A stretch of DNA of 64,000 bases from JAVBNN01 sp031551525 (GTDB lineage Bacteria; Bacillota; Negativicutes; Acidaminococcales; JAISLQ01), in the NCBI GenBank assembly GCA_031551525.1, contig JAVBNN010000003.1, positions 1-64,000 of the forward strand, given 5' to 3'. Positions 25,466 to 35,040 of this stretch are shown here, in pieces. Each line of letters begins with the position of its first letter. Position 1 is the stretch's first letter. Below the pieces are notes generated by a model, which saw nothing but the letters and a program-made list of their open reading frames with translations, had not been told where the DNA came from and did no database searches. A program made the position numbers and the translations under genes.

Positions 25466-26803
25466 TTATTTCATAAAAGGCATCTTGAAGTTGCCCTTTG
25501 GTGAAAACTTATTCATACCCTGCAGTTTTTTCATCATTTTTTTGCTTTCTTCAAACTGTTTGAGAAGTTTGTTCACATCCTGCACCCGCATACCGCAGCC
25601 AGCCGCTATGCGTTTTCGACGGCTGCCGTTTATGATGGCCGGTTTTCTGCGTTCCGCCTTGGTCATGGACTGGATGATCGCCTCTACGCGCACCAGCTCT
25701 TTGTCGTCTATATCGACGTCCTTGAGTTTACTCCCGAGGCCGGGTATCATACCGAGGATGGACTTTAAGGAGCCCATCTTTTTTACCTGCTGCATCTGTT
25801 CAAGAAAGTCTTCGAGCGTAAAATCTTCTTTACGCAGGCGTTTTTCCATTTCCTGGGCTTTTTCCATATCGACGTTGGCTTGTATCTTGTCGATAAGGCC
25901 GAGCATGTCGCCCATTCCTAGGATACGCGACGCCATGCGGTCTGGATAAAATGGTTCGAGGGCATCGAGTTTTTCGCCCATGCCGACAAATTTTATCGGC
26001 TGGCCGGTCACCGCTTTGACGGAAAGGGCTGCGCCGCCCCTGGCGTCGCCATCGAGTTTGGTCAGGATGATGCCGTCTATACCGAGCTGCCCGTTAAAAG
26101 CCTCCGCCACGGTCACAGCGTCCTGGCCGGTCATCGCGTCCACCACCAGAAGGATTTCGTGCGGTTTGGCGACCGATTTGACGTCTTTGAGTTCCTGCAT
26201 GAGTTCTTCGTTGATATGCAACCGCCCGGCCGTATCCAGTATGACGATGTCACGCCCGGTAAGAAGGGCCTGCTTGACAGCATTTTCCGCGATCGTTACC
26301 GGCGATGCGCCGCTTTCCATAGAAAAAACCGGTATACCAAGCTGTTCACCCAATACCTGCAGTTGTTTTATAGCTGCCGGACGGTAGATATCCGCCGCAA
26401 CCAGCATGGGTTTTTTATTGCCGTCAGACAGAAGGTTAGCCAGTTTTCCGGCAGTAGTCGTCTTGCCGGAGCCCTGGAGGCCGACCAGCATGATGACTGT
26501 GGGCGGACGGGACGACATGAGTATCTTGCTCTGGGAGCCGCCCATGAGATTGGTCAGTTCGTCGTCCACGATTTTTATGATATGCTGGGCCGCGGTAAGG
26601 CTTTCCAAAACTTCCTGCCCCACGGCGCGCTCTTTTATCCTGCCGACAAAGTCTTTTACGACTTTGAAGTTTACGTCTGCCTCGAGAAGCGCCATGCGCA
26701 CTTCGCGCAATACTTCGTTTACTTCGACTTCGGTTATCTTGCCTTTGCCGCGCAGTTTTTTGAACGCGCCCTGCAAACGCTCGGACAATCCTTCAAAAGC
26801 CAT
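25466..26803 (-). CDS. ffh: Signal recognition particle protein Ffh (SRP54)
   Basis: GTPase that binds signal peptides and SRP RNA and docks with FtsY. The 445-residue protein has the N domain (about 1-85) and the G domain with GLQGSGKTTTAGKLAN near 108, DTAGRLHINEELM near 191 and TKLDGDARGGAALS near 249. The Met-rich M domain with its RNA-binding SRRKRIAAGCGMRVQDVN motif near 388-405 comes last, together with KKMMKKLQGM. It overlaps ylxM by 11 bases. FtsY lies about 1.3 kb to the right in another unit. Confidence 0.98.
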   Translation of the reverse strand: MAFEGLSERLQGAFKKLRGKGKITEVEVNEVLREVRMALLEADVNFKVVKDFVGRIKERAVGQEVLESLTAAQHIIKIVDDELTNLMGGSQSKILMSSRPPTVIMLVGLQGSGKTTTAGKLANLLSDGNKKPMLVAADIYRPAAIKQLQVLGEQLGIPVFSMESGASPVTIAENAVKQALLTGRDIVILDTAGRLHINEELMQELKDVKSVAKPHEILLVVDAMTGQDAVTVAEAFNGQLGIDGIILTKLDGDARGGAALSVKAVTGQPIKFVGMGEKLDALEPFYPDRMASRILGMGDMLGLIDKIQANVDMEKAQEMEKRLRKEDFTLEDFLEQMQQVKKMGSLKSILGMIPGLGSKLKDVDIDDKELVRVEAIIQSMTKAERRKPAIINGSRRKRIAAGCGMRVQDVNKLLKQFEESKKMMKKLQGMNKFSPKGNFKMPFMK

Positions 26804-27161
26804 CCGTACCGCCTCCTTTCAAAAACTGCCCCAGCTTTTTTTCCGCGTCCACTACCTGTGCCAAGCGTCCGCCCGGCCCTTGTACTGCTTTTTTCAAGAG
26901 GGCGGCTATTTCGGCAAGCTCAACGGCCTGCTTTTCATATCTGGCCACCAGGGCAAGCTTATCTTCAAATTCCTGCATTATCTGTACGGTGCGTTTGAGC
27001 ATGTCGTGCACCGCCTGACGGGAAACTGCAAATTCTTCGGCTATTTCGGCCAGGGAGAGGTCGTTTAAATAGTGAAGCTCTATGCACTGTTTTTGGCGTT
27101 CGGTCAAAAGCGCGCCATAAAAGTCATAGAGCATGGTTATTTTCAAGGTCTGAGAAATCAT
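26793..27161 (-). CDS. ylxM: YlxM/p13 family helix-turn-helix protein
   Basis: A 122-residue sigma-4-like protein that precedes ffh in many Firmicutes and has been linked to SRP function. The motif LTERQKQCIELHYLNDLSLA (about 19-38) and the helix-turn-helix IAEEFAVSRQAVHDMLKRTV (about 40-59) define the family. The C-terminal tail is helical. The ATG follows GAGGGTGA. First gene of the operon driven by the consensus promoter at 27203-27231. Confidence 0.93.
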   Translation of the reverse strand: MISQTLKITMLYDFYGALLTERQKQCIELHYLNDLSLAEIAEEFAVSRQAVHDMLKRTVQIMQEFEDKLALVARYEKQAVELAEIAALLKKAVQGPGGRLAQVVDAEKKLGQFLKGGGTDGF

Positions 27162-27202
27162 TTCACCCTCACTACTGACAAGCTCTTTTACTTTACAGAG
27201 TG

Positions 27203-27231
27203 ATTATAATATGTCTTGTAAAGACTGTCAA
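27203..27231 (-). promoter_or_regulatory. Consensus promoter of the ylxM-ffh-rpsP-khpA-ylqD-rimM-trmD operon
   Basis: Perfect TTGACA (27226-27231), 17-base spacer and perfect TATAAT (27203-27208) on the minus strand, about 40 bases before ylxM. The 7-base arms CTTTACA/TGTAAAG (27217-27223 and 27191-27197) flank the -10 box and could bind a regulator. Confidence 0.85.
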
Positions 27232-27244
27232 GTTTTTTTACTTG

Positions 27245-28090
27245 TCACTTGCTGCCAAGACGGTTGGTCAATATCATACCAACAACGACTACTATACCAC
27301 CCAGTAAAGCCAAGGGCGGCATAAGCTCGCCCAACCAGAAATAAGCTATCACCATGGCGACAAAGGGTGTGAGATATAAAAACATCACGACATTAGCCGT
27401 GTTGTACGCCGCGTGCAGGGCGTAGCTCCAGGAAAGATAGGCTAGCCCGGCAGGAAATATACCCATGTAGATTATTATGAGGTCGGCTTTTAAGGGCGCC
27501 GCCGGAAATTCACGCATCAGGTCGGGGAAAAAGAACAACCCGAAAGCAGTACCGATAAGCACAGCATACATCGTGGACTCCATGGGCGTGTATTTGCGCA
27601 GTATTTTCCTTTGTATGATATTATAGAGAGCCGTACAGACGGCCGCCCCGATAAGGATAAACACGCCTTTATTTATTTCAAAGCCGTGTACCTGGCTGCT
27701 GGCGATCATAATGAGCCCGCCCCCGCTGGTCAGCATACCCAGCCAGCTGAAAAAATTGGCTTTTTCTTTTAGAAAAAATATCGAAAACAACAGCGCAAAT
27801 ACCGGCGCCGAGGCTATGATGAAGCTGCTTACGCCCGACTGCATCATGGCGGTGCCGCTATTGAAGAGCCACATATAGGCAAATATTCCGATAAAACCGC
27901 CGGCAATAAAATACGGCCAATCCTCTCTGTCCGGCCAGCGCACCGTTTGCCGCCGTCCCAGCAAAACAAGGACTATAGAGGCCACGATAAACCGCAACAA
28001 CATAATAGCCGCCGGTGAATACCAGGTCAGGCAGTATTTTACGGCCGGGAAGGCCGATGCCCACAGGATTATGGTGATTGTCGCCGCCAA
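27245..28090 (-). CDS. EamA/DMT-superfamily permease
   Basis: A membrane protein of at least 281 residues with ten hydrophobic segments in two EamA repeats (about 1-130 and 140-275). Repeat signatures are WASAFPAVKYCLTWYSPAAI near 10 and AGLAYLSWSYALHAAYNTANVV near 210. DMT carriers export amino acids or metabolites; the substrate is unknown. The start is doubtful. The TTG at 28090 has no ribosome binding site and lies inside the first membrane segment (the frame reads FSYLAATITIILW across it). The reading frame continues upstream without ATG, GTG or TTG to the ftsY stop, so a CTG at 28135 or another rare start, possibly coupled to ftsY, is likely. Confidence 0.8.
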   Translation of the reverse strand: MAATITIILWASAFPAVKYCLTWYSPAAIMLLRFIVASIVLVLLGRRQTVRWPDREDWPYFIAGGFIGIFAYMWLFNSGTAMMQSGVSSFIIASAPVFALLFSIFFLKEKANFFSWLGMLTSGGGLIMIASSQVHGFEINKGVFILIGAAVCTALYNIIQRKILRKYTPMESTMYAVLIGTAFGLFFFPDLMREFPAAPLKADLIIIYMGIFPAGLAYLSWSYALHAAYNTANVVMFLYLTPFVAMVIAYFWLGELMPPLALLGGIVVVVGMILTNRLGSK

Positions 28091-28147
28091 ATAGGAAAAT
28101 GACGGACTGTTTTTTGCCGGTAATATGATGATCAGCGCCTTACAAAG

Positions 28148-29059
28148 TTATTTCTCAAACAACGCTTTGCTGAACTCCGCCGGGTCGAAAGGCCTAAAGT
28201 CCATCTGCCCTTCGCCGACTCCTATCCACTTGACCGGGATGCCTAGTGCGTCCTTGACTGCGACTACCACGCCGCCTTTGGCCGTGCCGTCGAGTTTGGT
28301 CAGTACGGCGCCGGTGACTTTGGCCACTTCGGTAAATACTTTGGCCTGGCTGATGGCGTTCTGTCCGGTGGTAGCGTCCAGCACCAGAAAGGTCTCATGC
28401 GGCGCGTCGGGTATTTCTCTTTGTATGACTCGGTAAATCTTTTCCAGTTCTTTCATGAGGTTGGTTTTGTTGTGCAGCCGCCCTGCCGTATCTATAAAGA
28501 GTATGTCCGCCCCACGCGACTTTGCGGCCTGCACGGCATCAAATACTACCGCCGCCGGGTCAGACCCCTCGGCCTGTCTTATGACCTCTGCATTGCCGCG
28601 TTCGCCCCATATTTCAAGTTGTTCGGCGGCGGCGGCGCGGAAAGTATCGGCCGCGGCAAACATGACTTTGTAACCCATCAGGTTGTAGTAGTTGCCCAGT
28701 TTGCCAATAGTAGTGGTCTTACCGACGCCGTTTACGCCTACTACCAAAACAACGGTCGGTTTGCCGACGATCCGGGTGCCTTCCATACCTTCCGATAATA
28801 TAGCGGTGACGCGTTTTTCGAGAAATCCCCCTACCATGGAAGCGTCTGCTATTTCACCGTTTTTGACGCCTTTTCTGACGTCGTTTATCAGTTTTTCCGT
28901 GGTAGTCATGCCGACATCGGCGGTCAAGAGGATAGCCTCGAGTTCTTCGAGAAAATCTTCGTCTATTTTTGTTGAGCCGCCGACCAGGCGGCCGATCTGT
29001 TCGGTAAAGCCTTTTCTGGTCTTACCCAGCCCATCTTTTAAGCGTTCAAAAAAACTCAT
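28148..29059 (-). CDS. ftsY: Signal recognition particle receptor FtsY
   Basis: Membrane-associated SRP receptor GTPase. The 303-residue protein has only a short N-terminal region before the NG domain, so it lacks the long acidic A domain of enterobacteria. G motifs: VGVNGVGKTTTIGKLGNYY near 107, DTAGRLHNKTNLMKELEKI near 196-214 and LTKLDGTAKGGVVVA near 258. The ATG has AAGGAGC upstream and overlaps the smc stop by 4 bases (ATGA). smc-ftsY is a conserved Firmicutes pair. Confidence 0.97.
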   Translation of the reverse strand: MSFFERLKDGLGKTRKGFTEQIGRLVGGSTKIDEDFLEELEAILLTADVGMTTTEKLINDVRKGVKNGEIADASMVGGFLEKRVTAILSEGMEGTRIVGKPTVVLVVGVNGVGKTTTIGKLGNYYNLMGYKVMFAAADTFRAAAAEQLEIWGERGNAEVIRQAEGSDPAAVVFDAVQAAKSRGADILFIDTAGRLHNKTNLMKELEKIYRVIQREIPDAPHETFLVLDATTGQNAISQAKVFTEVAKVTGAVLTKLDGTAKGGVVVAVKDALGIPVKWIGVGEGQMDFRPFDPAEFSKALFEK

Positions 29060-32000
29060 GCTAAAGCTCCTTTTTTCTCCTGCATTTTTACTGACAATAA
29101 TTTAGACACACCGGACTCTTCCATGGTTATGCCGTGCATCAGGTGGGAGGCCTGCATGGTACCCTTGCGGTGCGTTATAACGACAAACTGGGTATTTTGC
29201 GCAAAGTCGGTCAAAAATCTGGCGAAACGTTCTACATTGACTTCGTCTAGCGCTGCGTCCACTTCATCGAGCACACAAAAAGGCGCCGGACGGTAGGACA
29301 GCATGGCAAACAAGAGGGCAATAACGGTCAGCGCCCGCTCGCCGCCGGACAAAAGCGCCAGCGTTTGTAGTTTTTTCCCGGGCGGTTGCACTATAATATC
29401 GACGCCGGTAGAAAGTATGTCCGAGGGGTCGATAAGTTTGAGCGAGGCCGAGCCTCCATCAAACAACCGCGAAAAACACTCGGCAAAAAAGACGTTTATC
29501 GCGTTGAACGCTTCCCTGAAGCGTTTGCTCATAGTTTTGTTTATATCATTTATCAATGTTTCCAGTTGCTCTTTGCTGCTCACCAGGTCCTGGTACTGGG
29601 CATACATAAAGTCATGCCGTTCCTTCAGTTGGGCGTACTCTTCGATAGCCGCCGGATTGACCGGTCCCAGTTCGAGAAGCCCGGCCTCCAGTTTTTCCGC
29701 CTCGCGCAGCAATTCAACATCGGTGATATTATCGAGGCACAACTCCTCTGCTTCTTCCATGGATAGTGCATATTGTTCGGCCAGCTGCTCTTTAGCCAGG
29801 TTCAGTTCTGTTTCATAACGTACAAAGATGGATTCCGCGTTGCGCAGCCGGTTTTGTATGCCGGAGAGGCGGTTTTTCAGTTCCCGTCCGGCTTGCTCCA
29901 AAATTTTTTGCTCTGACAGTAGTTCCAACTGTTCGCCCGTAGTCGCGTCGCGCTCCTGGCGCAGTGCATCAAGTTGCACGGCATTTTTTTCTATTTCTTC
30001 GCCTATATTTTCCTGTTCGGCCAGTGCCGTGGCGACACTTTTTTCAAAGTCGGCCAGTTCTTTAGCCAGCCGCTTTTTATCAAGGTCATATTGTTTGCCT
30101 TCTTCTTCGAGGGCCGCCGCCTGCTCACGCAGCATGCCGGCTGCATTATGGGCGGTTTCATAGCGCACCCTGGCGTTGTTGAAGTTGTCGTTCGCCGTGT
30201 CCCTATCGTCTTTTGCCTTTTGCAACTCCCGGGACAGTTCGCCAGCCAACCCGACCAGTTTTCCATCATCATCTTCCGCCTGTTGTCTGGCTTTTCGCAG
30301 TTTCGCCAGAGCGGTCTGTAACGTTTTCCCCTCTTCCAAAGCGGTTGCGTGTTCATATTTCACGGTTTCCAGCCCTAACAGATACTGATTTTCCTGTTTT
30401 TCCGCTTCCCGGCAATAAGCGTTTGCGCCAGCCATTTCCACTTCTACTGCGCTCAAGTGCCTACTGTGAATTTTGGCTTCTTCTTCCAGCACATTGATCT
30501 CATCGGTCAAGGCGTTTTGCCTGGCCGCGCTCTCTTCCTGCCCTTTTACCAACGCAGCCAGTTTTTCCCTGATTTCGGCGATTTCCTGGCCGCGCGACAA
30601 AAAACCGCTCTCTTTCACCGGGCGGCTACCGCCGCTCATCGCCCCGCCGGCGTTTATAACGTCACCCTCGAGAGTTACTATCCTCAGGCGCAAGTTGCGC
30701 TGGCGGCTGACTTTTATAGCGGCTTCAAGGTTTTTTGCAATGACCGTCCGCCCCAAGAGAAACTCTATCGCCGGAAGAGCTTCAGCGGCACAACCCACTA
30801 ATCTGCCGGCAAAACCCAGTATGTCCGGCATAACTGCCGCTTCTTCTTCTTCTTTGTTCGGTCGGGTAATTTTTAGGTTAGGTAAAGGCAAAAAAGTCGC
30901 CCGGCCTGCCTTTTCACGTTTGAGATATTCTATCGCGCCTTTAGCCGCCGCGTCATCCGCTGTGACAATATTTTGCAGCGCAGGTCCCAGCGCAGTCTCT
31001 ACAGCAGTGACAAGGTGCGCCGGCACGTCGAGGAGTTCCCCGACCACCCCGTTTATGCCCACTCGCCAGTTTTCCTTGGCGGACATGACTTTTTTTACGC
31101 TATGGCTAAACCCTTCATATTCTTTTTGTAGCCTGTCCAGTACGTTTCTCCGGGCGTCGAGAGATACCGCGGCTTCTTCGAGTTGCTTGCCTTCAGCCAG
31201 TGCGCTTTGCAACGCGGTCCGCTTTTGCGCGATTGCTTGTTGTGTGTTGCCGCTATCTGTTTCATGCGCCTGTTTCTTTTGCAATAGGGTTTTTATATTT
31301 TCTTTGTGGCCGGACAGGTCGTTTTGCACAACAGACAGTTTTTGCGCCACAGTATCCATTTCCGTAGCCAGCTGTCCCATTTGGCGGGCAGACGCAGCAA
31401 TAGCCGTCTCCTGTGCTCGCAGGTCGTTGCCCAGTTGCAGGATATTGCGCTTGCGCTCAAATATATTGATCTGCTCTTCTTCCTGTGCTTTCCCGATAGC
31501 GGTTATACGTTCCTCTTTACCGGCCAGTTCGCTTGCCCATTTGTCTTTATCTTCGGCTGCCGCCTGTTCGATTGTCTCCTCATCTTTAAGCCGCCCGGCC
31601 AGTTCACCCGTCTTTTCTTTAAATTGCGCAGCCTGGTTTTCCACGCGTTGGATATTTTCAGCGATGCTCCGGCAGCGTTCTTTATGTTGCGCCGCCCGCT
31701 CCGCCAGTACCGCCTTTTGCCCGGACAGGCGTTCCGCCAAAGCCTGCGTTTCGGCGATATTCTGTTGCTGGTGCCCGACCAGTTCGGCGATAGAGTTTAG
31801 TTTTTCCGTAAACAAAAACGCCTTGTTTTCGTGTAAGGCGGTTTCCGTGCTGACGTCTGTTTCCTCGGCGCGCAGCCCTTCTATCTGCCCTTCGGCGTCT
31901 TCGGTCATTTTTTGCGCTTTGCCGATCTTCCTGATTGCCAAAGTCACCCGCCGTTCCTTGAGACCGGCGGCAAGTTCATTATGTTTTTTGGTTTTTTCCG

Positions 32001-32625
32001 CGCTTTCGCGTAACGGTTCGAGGTTGGCCGCGATTTCGGCGCGTATATCGTCAAGCCGGGTCAGGTTGTTGTCCGTTTCTTCCAGCCGCCGCATAGCGTC
32101 CTTTTTGCGCAATTTATAGCGGGTTATACCGGCCGCTTCTTCAAAAAGAGTTCGCCGGTCTTCCGGACGTCCGGTTAATATCTCATCTACTTTATTTTGC
32201 CCTACTATGGACAAAGAACCCTTCCCGAGGCCGGTATCAGCAAACAGATCCTGTATGTCTTTTAGGCGGCAGGGGGCTTTATTGATAAAATACGAGCTTT
32301 CACCTGAGCGGAACAGGCGGCGGCAGATAGTCACTTCCTGGAAATCTACCGGCAATATGCCGTCCTGGTTGGAAAAAAACAAAGAAACCTCAGCTATATT
32401 GAGGGCCCTTCTCGTGCCGCTGCCGGAAAAGATGACGTCCTCCATGGAGTTGCCGCGCAGGGTGCGAATACTCTGCTCACCCAACACCCAGCGTATGGCA
32501 TCGGCTATATTGCTTTTTCCACTGCCGTTCGGCCCGACGATCGACGTTATCCCGTCGCCGAAAGATACCTCTATCTTGTCGGCAAAAGACTTGAAGCCTA
32601 CGGTCTCTATTGCTTTGAGTTTCAA
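29056..32625 (-). CDS. smc: Chromosome segregation protein SMC
   Basis: Condensin ATPase of 1189 residues. Head: Walker A VGPNGSGKSNIADAIRWVLG near 31-50 and the Q-loop SIVGQNKVDEIL near 141. Two long coiled-coil arms (about 165-500 and 685-1015) surround the hinge at about 510-680 (INGVVGELLDVPAHLV and GGAMSGGSRPVK). The C-terminal head has the signature LLSGGERALTVIALLFAM near 1095-1112 and Walker B FCVLDEVDAALDE near 1120. The start is TTG behind GGGTGAT. A good promoter lies upstream, and ftsY follows with a 4-base overlap. Confidence 0.98.
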   Translation of the reverse strand: MKLKAIETVGFKSFADKIEVSFGDGITSIVGPNGSGKSNIADAIRWVLGEQSIRTLRGNSMEDVIFSGSGTRRALNIAEVSLFFSNQDGILPVDFQEVTICRRLFRSGESSYFINKAPCRLKDIQDLFADTGLGKGSLSIVGQNKVDEILTGRPEDRRTLFEEAAGITRYKLRKKDAMRRLEETDNNLTRLDDIRAEIAANLEPLRESAEKTKKHNELAAGLKERRVTLAIRKIGKAQKMTEDAEGQIEGLRAEETDVSTETALHENKAFLFTEKLNSIAELVGHQQQNIAETQALAERLSGQKAVLAERAAQHKERCRSIAENIQRVENQAAQFKEKTGELAGRLKDEETIEQAAAEDKDKWASELAGKEERITAIGKAQEEEQINIFERKRNILQLGNDLRAQETAIAASARQMGQLATEMDTVAQKLSVVQNDLSGHKENIKTLLQKKQAHETDSGNTQQAIAQKRTALQSALAEGKQLEEAAVSLDARRNVLDRLQKEYEGFSHSVKKVMSAKENWRVGINGVVGELLDVPAHLVTAVETALGPALQNIVTADDAAAKGAIEYLKREKAGRATFLPLPNLKITRPNKEEEEAAVMPDILGFAGRLVGCAAEALPAIEFLLGRTVIAKNLEAAIKVSRQRNLRLRIVTLEGDVINAGGAMSGGSRPVKESGFLSRGQEIAEIREKLAALVKGQEESAARQNALTDEINVLEEEAKIHSRHLSAVEVEMAGANAYCREAEKQENQYLLGLETVKYEHATALEEGKTLQTALAKLRKARQQAEDDDGKLVGLAGELSRELQKAKDDRDTANDNFNNARVRYETAHNAAGMLREQAAALEEEGKQYDLDKKRLAKELADFEKSVATALAEQENIGEEIEKNAVQLDALRQERDATTGEQLELLSEQKILEQAGRELKNRLSGIQNRLRNAESIFVRYETELNLAKEQLAEQYALSMEEAEELCLDNITDVELLREAEKLEAGLLELGPVNPAAIEEYAQLKERHDFMYAQYQDLVSSKEQLETLINDINKTMSKRFREAFNAINVFFAECFSRLFDGGSASLKLIDPSDILSTGVDIIVQPPGKKLQTLALLSGGERALTVIALLFAMLSYRPAPFCVLDEVDAALDEVNVERFARFLTDFAQNTQFVVITHRKGTMQASHLMHGITMEESGVSKLLSVKMQEKKGALA

Positions 32626-32670
32626 AAATTATCACCCGTTATACACAGACTTGATGAAATAATACATTAA

Positions 32671-32699
32671 ATTATACCATGCCGGTTTGGGCAAAACAA
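32671..32699 (-). promoter_or_regulatory. Promoter of smc-ftsY
   Basis: TTGTTT (32694-32699), 17-base spacer and TATAAT (32671-32676) preceded by TGG (extended -10) on the minus strand, about 45 bases before the smc TTG. Confidence 0.65.
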
Positions 32700-32759
32700 A
32701 CGCTATATGTTTGAGCAAATATACAACAGACCTCCCCGGTAAACTAGCAAAAGTCCGCT

Positions 32760-33950
32760 TCATAGCCTGATCTTTATCCATAGTCCGCCCAGTAGCATCA
32801 CTCCCCCGGCCAGGATAAACGTGTTGCTGGCGCCTAAAGTGGAGACTAACAATCCCCCGGCCAAAAGACCGCTCAAGGACGCGCCGCTGAGCATGCTACC
32901 CAGGCTGCCGAAGGCCCGCCCGGAATAGTCTACCGGGATATTGGCCTGCACGTAGGTGTTGAATTTCACGAATATGAGCGCACCGCAGACGCCCCACAAA
33001 AGAAAAAACGGCAAAAACCCGACCGGATGGCCACCGTACCTGCCCCATAGGCCTATCCCCAAAATAGACGCGCTGTAAAAGATAACGCCTAAAAGAAGGC
33101 TTCTCTGTACAGGAAAATCCCGGTGGTTTTTTAGGTAAAAATAGGTAGTCAGTATGCTTCCGAGACCTGAGGCCATCAGGCAGTAGCCCAGCCATGACTG
33201 CCCGGCATGCGGCATATCCCGTAACAATACTACAAATTGTGAGTCGACCACTTGAACCGTGAATACCACAAATACCTGAATAAAAGCGCCGTACATAATA
33301 AAAGGCACTGTGCGCATTATCCTGAGCCCTTCGTGAAGCTCCCCGCAGAGACTATGGCTGGACGTTGCGCCAGTGGGCAACCCGTGCTTTATGTGCGACA
33401 TGAAGTAAAGTATGCCTGTCCCAGCAATATAAGCGACAGCGTTGATATATATAGCGGTCTCTATGCTAAATACGGCCAGAAGTGTTCCGCCGAGCGCAGG
33501 CCCTGCCACCTTGGCGCCCTGGTCGATGAAACTGCTGTATATCACAGCGTCGTTTATACTTTCTGTCGGTACTATCTCTTTCAGTTTGCCGTTTTTTGCC
33601 GGAATGAAGGAGGCGTCCAAACCGCCCAGCAAGATTAGCAATAAACATAGGGCCGGAAAACTTTGCGCCGTAGCGACAAAAACCAGTGTGATAGCGCGCA
33701 GGGTATTTATAACGATCATCATGCGCCCGCGTTCCACCCGGTCGGCCAGCACTCCTGCCATAGGCCCAAGAAAAACCATGGGGGCAGCCAGAGCCAGTAT
33801 GACCATGCTCATCTCAACCGGCGTAGCCTGCCAGCGAAAACCGGCCAAGGCGATGATGGCGACAATGCCAAACCAGTCGCCCAGCACTGATACCACCTGC
33901 GCCGACAAGAGCAGGCGGAAATCTTTTATTTTAAAAAGTTTATTGTCCAT
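32760..33950 (-). CDS. Major facilitator superfamily transporter
   Basis: A 396-residue permease with about 12 membrane helices. It shows the MFS motif A between helices 2 and 3 (GVLADRVERGRM near 66-77) and a related stretch in the second half. Overall it resembles the MFS_3/EntS-like exporter group; substrate unknown. The ATG at 33950 has only a weak ribosome binding site but lies 19 bases after the radical SAM gene, so coupling is plausible. It is unusual baggage between rnc/radical SAM and smc, which are otherwise often adjacent in Firmicutes. Confidence 0.85.
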   Translation of the reverse strand: MDNKLFKIKDFRLLLSAQVVSVLGDWFGIVAIIALAGFRWQATPVEMSMVILALAAPMVFLGPMAGVLADRVERGRMMIVINTLRAITLVFVATAQSFPALCLLLILLGGLDASFIPAKNGKLKEIVPTESINDAVIYSSFIDQGAKVAGPALGGTLLAVFSIETAIYINAVAYIAGTGILYFMSHIKHGLPTGATSSHSLCGELHEGLRIMRTVPFIMYGAFIQVFVVFTVQVVDSQFVVLLRDMPHAGQSWLGYCLMASGLGSILTTYFYLKNHRDFPVQRSLLLGVIFYSASILGIGLWGRYGGHPVGFLPFFLLWGVCGALIFVKFNTYVQANIPVDYSGRAFGSLGSMLSGASLSGLLAGGLLVSTLGASNTFILAGGVMLLGGLWIKIRL

Positions 33951-33969
33951 AACGGCACCCGTATTTGAT

Positions 33970-34971
33970 TTACCTTATCACTTCAAAAAGTGGCTTTTCT
34001 ACGTCAGCCACGCAAAAGTCCAGTTCATACTGTGGGTAATGCTGCTTAAAATACTCTAAATTGGTTTTTTTATGGCCATAAACTTTGGACAGTTCCCTCG
34101 CCGGCAGTAAAATCCTTACCCGGCGCACCGTTGCCGGCAATACAGCAAGCTTTGTGCTGAGCCATTTTCTATATCTCTGCCCGGCCACCAGTTCTCCAAA
34201 TGCCGGATGATACGGTCCTCCCAAGATAGCTCCTTGTTCGCGAAGACCTTCGTCATCCTGCAACCCCAGGCGTATTACCTTTATTCCTGCGTTTTCAAAC
34301 GCCTCCGCCAAGTAGGCGGCTTGTTCTGCCGCTGTATCGATATCTAGCGGCTGAAAGCGCCCGGCGTGAAATTCGTCGGCCAGTTTGGTATCGGCAAATA
34401 TAAGCACTGGATATATGCGCACTACAGCAGGTTTCATCTTTACAGTCAGATCTGCGGTCTCCCGCACGCTCTCCCAGTCCTGGCCCGGCAAACCGAGCAT
34501 CAATTGTATGCCAAAAGCTACACTGTTTTGTGTCAGTTTTGCCGCCGCACGCGCTACGTCAGCACTGGTATGCCCCCGGTCAGCCAGCGCCAGCACCTGA
34601 TCGTCCAGCGACTGCACACCCAGTTCCACCATTTTAACGCCATGGTTTTTAAGACGGGTTATGGTTGTTTCGTCGATATAATCTGGCCTGGTGGATATAC
34701 GAAGAGAAGTCACCTCTCCTTTTTGTTGGTATTCCTCTGCCAGTTCAAGCAAACTTTCCTGCGCGGTTTCCGGCAGGGCGGTAAAGGAGCCACCGTAAAA
34801 AGCCAGCTCTTTTGCTGTTTGGGCAGGCAAAAACGCCAGATAGCGGTCTATCTGCCCTCTGGCATCTTCTATGGAAAATTCTCTATGGCCGCTTATGCGG
34901 TGCTGGTTGCAGAATGCGCAACGGTGCGGGCAACCGGCATAACTTATAAAAACCGGAATAATATGCGGCAT
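33970..34971 (-). CDS. Radical SAM protein, Elp3-like without acetyltransferase domain
   Basis: A 333-residue radical SAM enzyme. The cluster motif CPHRCAFC lies at residues 14-21. SAM-binding landmarks are LAFYGGSFTALP near 56, ISTRPDYID near 95, MVELGVQSLDDQVL near 114 and IQLMLGLPGQDWESV near 154. A radical_SAM_C domain follows. It resembles the Elp3 radical SAM half but lacks the HAT domain, a family common beside rnc and smc in Firmicutes, with unproven function (tRNA modification is a guess). The ATG has AGGAGCG upstream. Confidence 0.85.
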   Translation of the reverse strand: MPHIIPVFISYAGCPHRCAFCNQHRISGHREFSIEDARGQIDRYLAFLPAQTAKELAFYGGSFTALPETAQESLLELAEEYQQKGEVTSLRISTRPDYIDETTITRLKNHGVKMVELGVQSLDDQVLALADRGHTSADVARAAAKLTQNSVAFGIQLMLGLPGQDWESVRETADLTVKMKPAVVRIYPVLIFADTKLADEFHAGRFQPLDIDTAAEQAAYLAEAFENAGIKVIRLGLQDDEGLREQGAILGGPYHPAFGELVAGQRYRKWLSTKLAVLPATVRRVRILLPARELSKVYGHKKTNLEYFKQHYPQYELDFCVADVEKPLFEVIR

Positions 34972-35040
34972 AAAACGCTCCTAAAATATCCATCCTATTT
35001 GTAATAGTATATAATTTAAAAATTTTGGTCAACATATAAA

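Noticed and set aside
26159..26998. Plus-strand open frame of 279 codons opposite ffh and ylxM
   Set aside because: It lies fully antisense to two well supported genes and has no recognisable domain.
30473..32119. Plus-strand open frame of 548 codons opposite smc
   Set aside because: It is a mirror frame of the smc coiled coil; composition is Ser/Arg/Leu-rich without domains, and smc on the other strand is certain.
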